Assembly: GCA_026418875.1 (NCBI GenBank)
Contig: JAOAAM010000695.1
Coordinates: 1-9,252, forward strand
Source of the DNA: Gemmataceae bacterium
Lineage (GTDB): Bacteria > Planctomycetota > Planctomycetia > Gemmatales > Gemmataceae
Direction of reading: 5' to 3'
DNA length: 9,252 nucleotides
The stretch's first letter is position 1. Each line of letters opens with the position of its first letter. A program made the translations under genes and the position numbers. Below, in pieces: positions 8,201 through 9,252 of the stretch. The notes beneath the pieces were generated by a model that was given only the letters and a program-made list of their open reading frames with translations, was not told where the DNA came from and did no database searches.

Positions 8201-8815
8201 ACCCCGCTGGCTCAAGGAACGGTGGTCCTCCAGGGCGGCCTCGGCGACGACGTTTATCGCCTCGCAACTCGGTCCACGTCTGTCCGGATTCAGGACGACG
8301 GCGGCATCGATACCCTGGACTTGGCCGCGGCCTTGTCCGGAGTGCAGGTGGACTTGACCAGTTCCCGCTTCCAGACTCTGGACGCCGTGGGCAGCCGCCT
8401 GCGCCTGGACGGCACGATCGAGAACGTCCTGGGCAGCCGCTTCGCCGACTACCTGCTCGGAGGTCCGGGGCGCAACATCGTGATCGGCGGAGCAGGGGCC
8501 GATGTCCTCCTGGGCCGCGGCGGGGAGGACATCCTCATCGGCGGAACGGTCTCCTGGGACGACGACGGAGCGTCCCTACAAGCGCTCGCGGCAGAGTGGC
8601 ACTCCTCCCGTGCATATGCCGAGCGCGTCCAGAACCTGATCGACGGCACAGGCAGTCCGGAACGCCTCAACGGCAGCGTTTTCCTCGACAGTTCGGTGCT
8701 GAGCGATGACGGGGAATCCGATTGGCTTTTCGGCGGTGCTGGCCGCGACTGGTTCGTGCCGTTCTCCGGCGATCGGATCGGAGATCGCGAGACCGGGGAA
8801 CGGTCCGGTGGGTAA
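2237..8815 (+). CDS. Giant multidomain planctomycete surface/secreted protein (LEDRTVP N-terminus, SdrD_B, malectin, FG-GAP/VCBS, RTX)
   Basis: This gene encodes 2192 residues. The start is fixed by AGGAGGGG at 2226-2233. Residues 1-31 are Arg-rich without a Sec-type hydrophobic core, and LEVLEDRTVP (32-41) is the Gemmataceae N-terminal sorting motif. About 225-500 holds four divergent beta-rich repeats of 66-76 residues (FTLTG-type core), then more beta-rich sequence to about 685. A PPC-like sandwich (688-793) and an Ig-like segment (795-905) follow. SdrD_B-like modules occur at 909-1003, 1005-1103 (LDANNNGSLDDGE, 1029-1041) and 1751-1853. A third module, starting at 1104, is split. Malectin occupies 1139-1288 (LHFAELFW, FDVWINGQ, INGIEV). 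FG-GAP/VCBS blades lie at 1338-1724, with calcium loops such as DFDGDGKLD (1359) and DVNGDGYHD (1532). The C-terminus has RTX-like GGxGxD repeats (about 2076-2103) and a conserved tail with EWHSSRAYAERV and GGAGRDWF. It is inferred to be a calcium-dependent, carbohydrate-binding or adhesive envelope protein. No catalytic motif is visible. Confidence 0.9.
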   Translation: MGTSQLARRSLRWVQTLFAPRRWPTRRRPLGLEVLEDRTVPDVQGFAIGPMYLYGDFFMDTQNNWWAKGEIKLGFAPADSEPFEELAVFSTEPDGKVWFSPSNPNPEFTVEKAELISMVSVPNLTLWETETSFTFNAAALASATGGVNIYSGAHPFTVEAGQFTMDNIRMVDPDGEGEEKGQIWMQGSLTQVPLIGVSMTVAGSNFVKLTEQGVELTGVSPAFSGGLSIGGLVFSINNLSISYTDGTFTLTGSAQISLAENENVEVIFASPGLQVSGGQILTFPLVLNSDLTFAGVHFATKNLRFNYANDVFTLTGQVQATIGGQSLTVTFGQGGTAGLRIANGELTDLDMMFQGRLSLLGLEVELGTATNPITITYSQATANTPSLFTLSGQLSVPQLWNAAVILGSQGHPGLVVKGGDFELEDVRFELSDVSLGAMTIDKLLVAFTSDTFAVTLDLWFPAGWKVKGYVQWEDGQLNGIDLGLEGNQGIEIADTGIMITGFEAGVYNLQHPSDIVVTGKLEAIWLYRSFVQIEGDFTIDADELVLHGNINFLDGVGKGDVRLVLDWGEQDYTAAVKVDWLDGMIRFDAIINIHDGDSVYVKAKADVNVPDHIPFIGGQTLAEVDFVLEWRRDRPDDENFVAAWVDLDFFFFSIDVGVKVDFTGHASLIGSSFIHSIDSPPPDSQPQIYHYRIPYTVPENVTHGTLQVSWPEIGGIQSVAIVRPDGTTVDQSQFSDPRHNLTLLPSLSSRKSIGVGMAGSSGDPFVTLTPGTYQLVLTSNYKFSSAPKLTASFGTARPTIESVVVQPPTSLSTPVMLTGRVASSLGPNARVTLYVDRDNSGYDGTPIAGATNLPLTVDAQGHWTVQTDWNMDGLMPWQYYVYASINDGVNAPVHSAYSAGATPNPALYGTVTTYNQSFRENGLLVFVDHNDNQQFDPGIDPYTSTNEFGLYAFDSSALPLNTPFNVGLILPSGFQMHGGSSSLVTNLTYNGTDGLLVNFVVDEFAAIHGQITANFDAGSQPLVAWTVYLDANNNGSLDDGEVQTLTAADGSYVFRHLTLNTTQIVRVVVPEGYYLTSFDSRLVNVSGDPFEVYRHNDFTALPFSTISGTITGYTLHHGTLSPTPTPQPGVTVNLLQTRALLNIGGDVQGNYQADPGPASGTTHSASNYDHPIDLSGVDDPAPQAVYQSNRYGGSFKYTITGLKPNAPHLIRLHFAELFWSGQGQRLFDVWINGQQVLNNYDIFARAGGAFRAVIESFTIMADAQGSINIDFYSVWDNPQINGIEVHEIVASTTTDAQGNYSFTGLKAGNYTVAQAVPSGWREVSPFTSDFHLQSPSGSNLWHLPNLPGNPRPIDVGVADFDGDGKLDVAVLHAVFNETNNQSFVHIYYNGDWAHPARYGLEYGTNYSKMVIGNFWGIGRPSIAFFGLSEQRYHGRIDALMNRTGSRTRNFEDLLYDLWELQNFDRGIVGDFVLLPHDKSLYYEVWDTVGVFYWNHQGQPTISIVDLLGPNGAAYNYAPLADAASPQQMLSVDVNGDGYHDLIISDRWRSPVVLFGSDSPNENRPGFHYTALGHQTSISVLPSAYHVLAADINGDGLIDLGVFDTNGEFHYAIQDQTGNFSAISPGLGVLGKTVGSAFFHDVNGDLKPDLVWVVQGVGSQAVHVVLNTGETGRWFRHGDDTIWGLASAPAGDVRMTAADLDGDGLAELIVIDKEANTVQVLANRSVTRPTPIFVTVDGNVSNGNNFVNAQFGQVGGKVFADVDRDGRLTGHEPGLAGATVYVDLNRNGRLDRGEPRMRTGADGLYAFAGLAPGVYHVRVAPQAGQKITIPGGELHRIRIGASSAPQLDKHFGTVAAADITFHVPAQSRVLRLFRSGDRLEILDRFRGVIASYALTEVHSLTILGGANLRTRLAVDLARGGSFDLPGGITFRAGTGQQDALRLVLGNGFDRVHISGNQARLNDQLAVRWSGVEVLAVESREGNDLLSIQGTPLAQGTVVLQGGLGDDVYRLATRSTSVRIQDDGGIDTLDLAAALSGVQVDLTSSRFQTLDAVGSRLRLDGTIENVLGSRFADYLLGGPGRNIVIGGAGADVLLGRGGEDILIGGTVSWDDDGASLQALAAEWHSSRAYAERVQNLIDGTGSPERLNGSVFLDSSVLSDDGESDWLFGGAGRDWFVPFSGDRIGDRETGERSGG

Positions 8816-8926
8816 AGCCGTGCGGGTGTTGGGCGGGCGCCTGGTCTGGTTTTTGCCTCGCTTGGTTTCCTTCCGGTTCGTTTCCGCCAGGCGGGAAATG
8901 GGCACGGAATTCCTTAAGGAGAGTAC
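8816..8926. other. Short intergenic gap between the giant gene and the cupin gene
   Basis: This 111-bp gap separates two plus-strand genes. It contains a small imperfect inverted repeat, TTTCC/GGAAA with a GC inner stem, at 8881-8898. A TTTTT run at about 8849-8853 is not preceded by a convincing stem, so no terminator is called. I see no recognisable promoter. Cotranscription of the two genes is possible but not supported. Confidence 0.5.
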
Positions 8927-9252
8927 ATGGCAGCCGAGCCAAGCCTCTTTCTGCCGCGGTCCGAGTTGGCCGCTCCGATTGTGCGGTCTGCCGGGGAGGG
9001 GAAGACCGTGGGTGTAGTGCGTGGACGCACGACGTTCAAAATCCTTCCCGCGGAGACAGGCGGCGCTTATGCCGTGCTGGAGCAGCAAGTGCCGCCGGGG
9101 AGCGGGCCGCCGCTCCATGTCCACCGTCACGAGACCGAGATCTTCTACGTTTTGGCGGGTACCTTCGAGTTCACCGTGGCCGGCCAGACTTTCCGCGGTA
9201 CTACCGGGACCTTGGTGGCCGGCCCGCGGGACATCCCGCACACCTTTCGCAA
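8927..9252 (+). CDS. Cupin-fold protein, N-terminal 108 residues, cut by the right edge
   Basis: An open frame starts at the ATG at 8927, five bases after AAGGAG (8916-8921), and runs off the window. Residues 58-78 match the cupin motif 1 pattern G(X)5HXH(X)4E(X)6G exactly: Gly58, His64, His66, Glu71 and Gly78. Motif 2 begins at Gly94 with Pro100 and His105, read as GPRDIPHTF before the edge. His64, His66, Glu71 and His105 are the expected metal ligands of a small beta-barrel cupin (Cupin_2 type). The N-terminus has no signal peptide, so a cytoplasmic location is likely. Cupins of this type include dioxygenases, isomerases and sugar- or metal-binding proteins. The substrate cannot be told from this fragment, and whether a second domain follows is unknown. 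The gene lies 111 bp downstream of the giant gene on the same strand, with no obvious functional link. Confidence 0.9.
   Translation, partial: MAAEPSLFLPRSELAAPIVRSAGEGKTVGVVRGRTTFKILPAETGGAYAVLEQQVPPGSGPPLHVHRHETEIFYVLAGTFEFTVAGQTFRGTTGTLVAGPRDIPHTFR

Noticed and set aside
8791..8853. Terminator of the giant gene (GACCG/CGGTC hairpin at 8791-8805, TTTTT near 8849)
   Set aside because: The hairpin lies inside the coding sequence and is far from the T-run, and no stem directly precedes the T-run.

Overview
The window most likely comes from a planctomycete, probably of the Gemmataceae/Gemmatales group. The main evidence is the large protein at 2237-8815. It opens with an Arg-rich N-terminus and the LEVLEDRTVP motif typical of secreted proteins of that group, carries SdrD_B-like modules, and ends in RTX-type repeats plus a conserved acidic tail seen in planctomycete surface proteins. 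GC content is high apart from two local dips, and Shine-Dalgarno sites are strong, which fits that assignment.

Layout, left to right: (1) 1-87, minus strand: the first 29 codons of a gene running off the left edge. (2) 88-459: a divergent intergenic region with a structured leader (inverted repeat 380-435). (3) 460-1548, plus: a 362-residue exported protein of unknown function with a signal peptide and a C-terminal membrane anchor. (4) 1549-2236: 688 bp without a convincing gene. It starts with a purine-rich degenerate direct-repeat cluster that overlaps the preceding stop codon, followed by a canonical G-quadruplex motif. (5) 2237-8815, plus: a 2192-residue mosaic surface or secreted protein that dominates the window. 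(6) 8816-8926: a short gap. (7) 8927-9252, plus: the start of a cupin-fold protein cut by the right edge.

The two complete genes both encode exported proteins, but nothing shows that they share a pathway. The most informative object is the giant protein. Its order is: sorting motif, a block of about 70-residue beta-rich repeats, a beta-sandwich/Ig-like section, SdrD_B-like modules, then RTX-like C-terminus. The third SdrD_B-like module appears to be interrupted twice, once by a complete malectin domain and once by a seven-bladed FG-GAP/VCBS propeller. I see no CRISPR array, tRNA, rRNA, complete insertion sequence or defence system.
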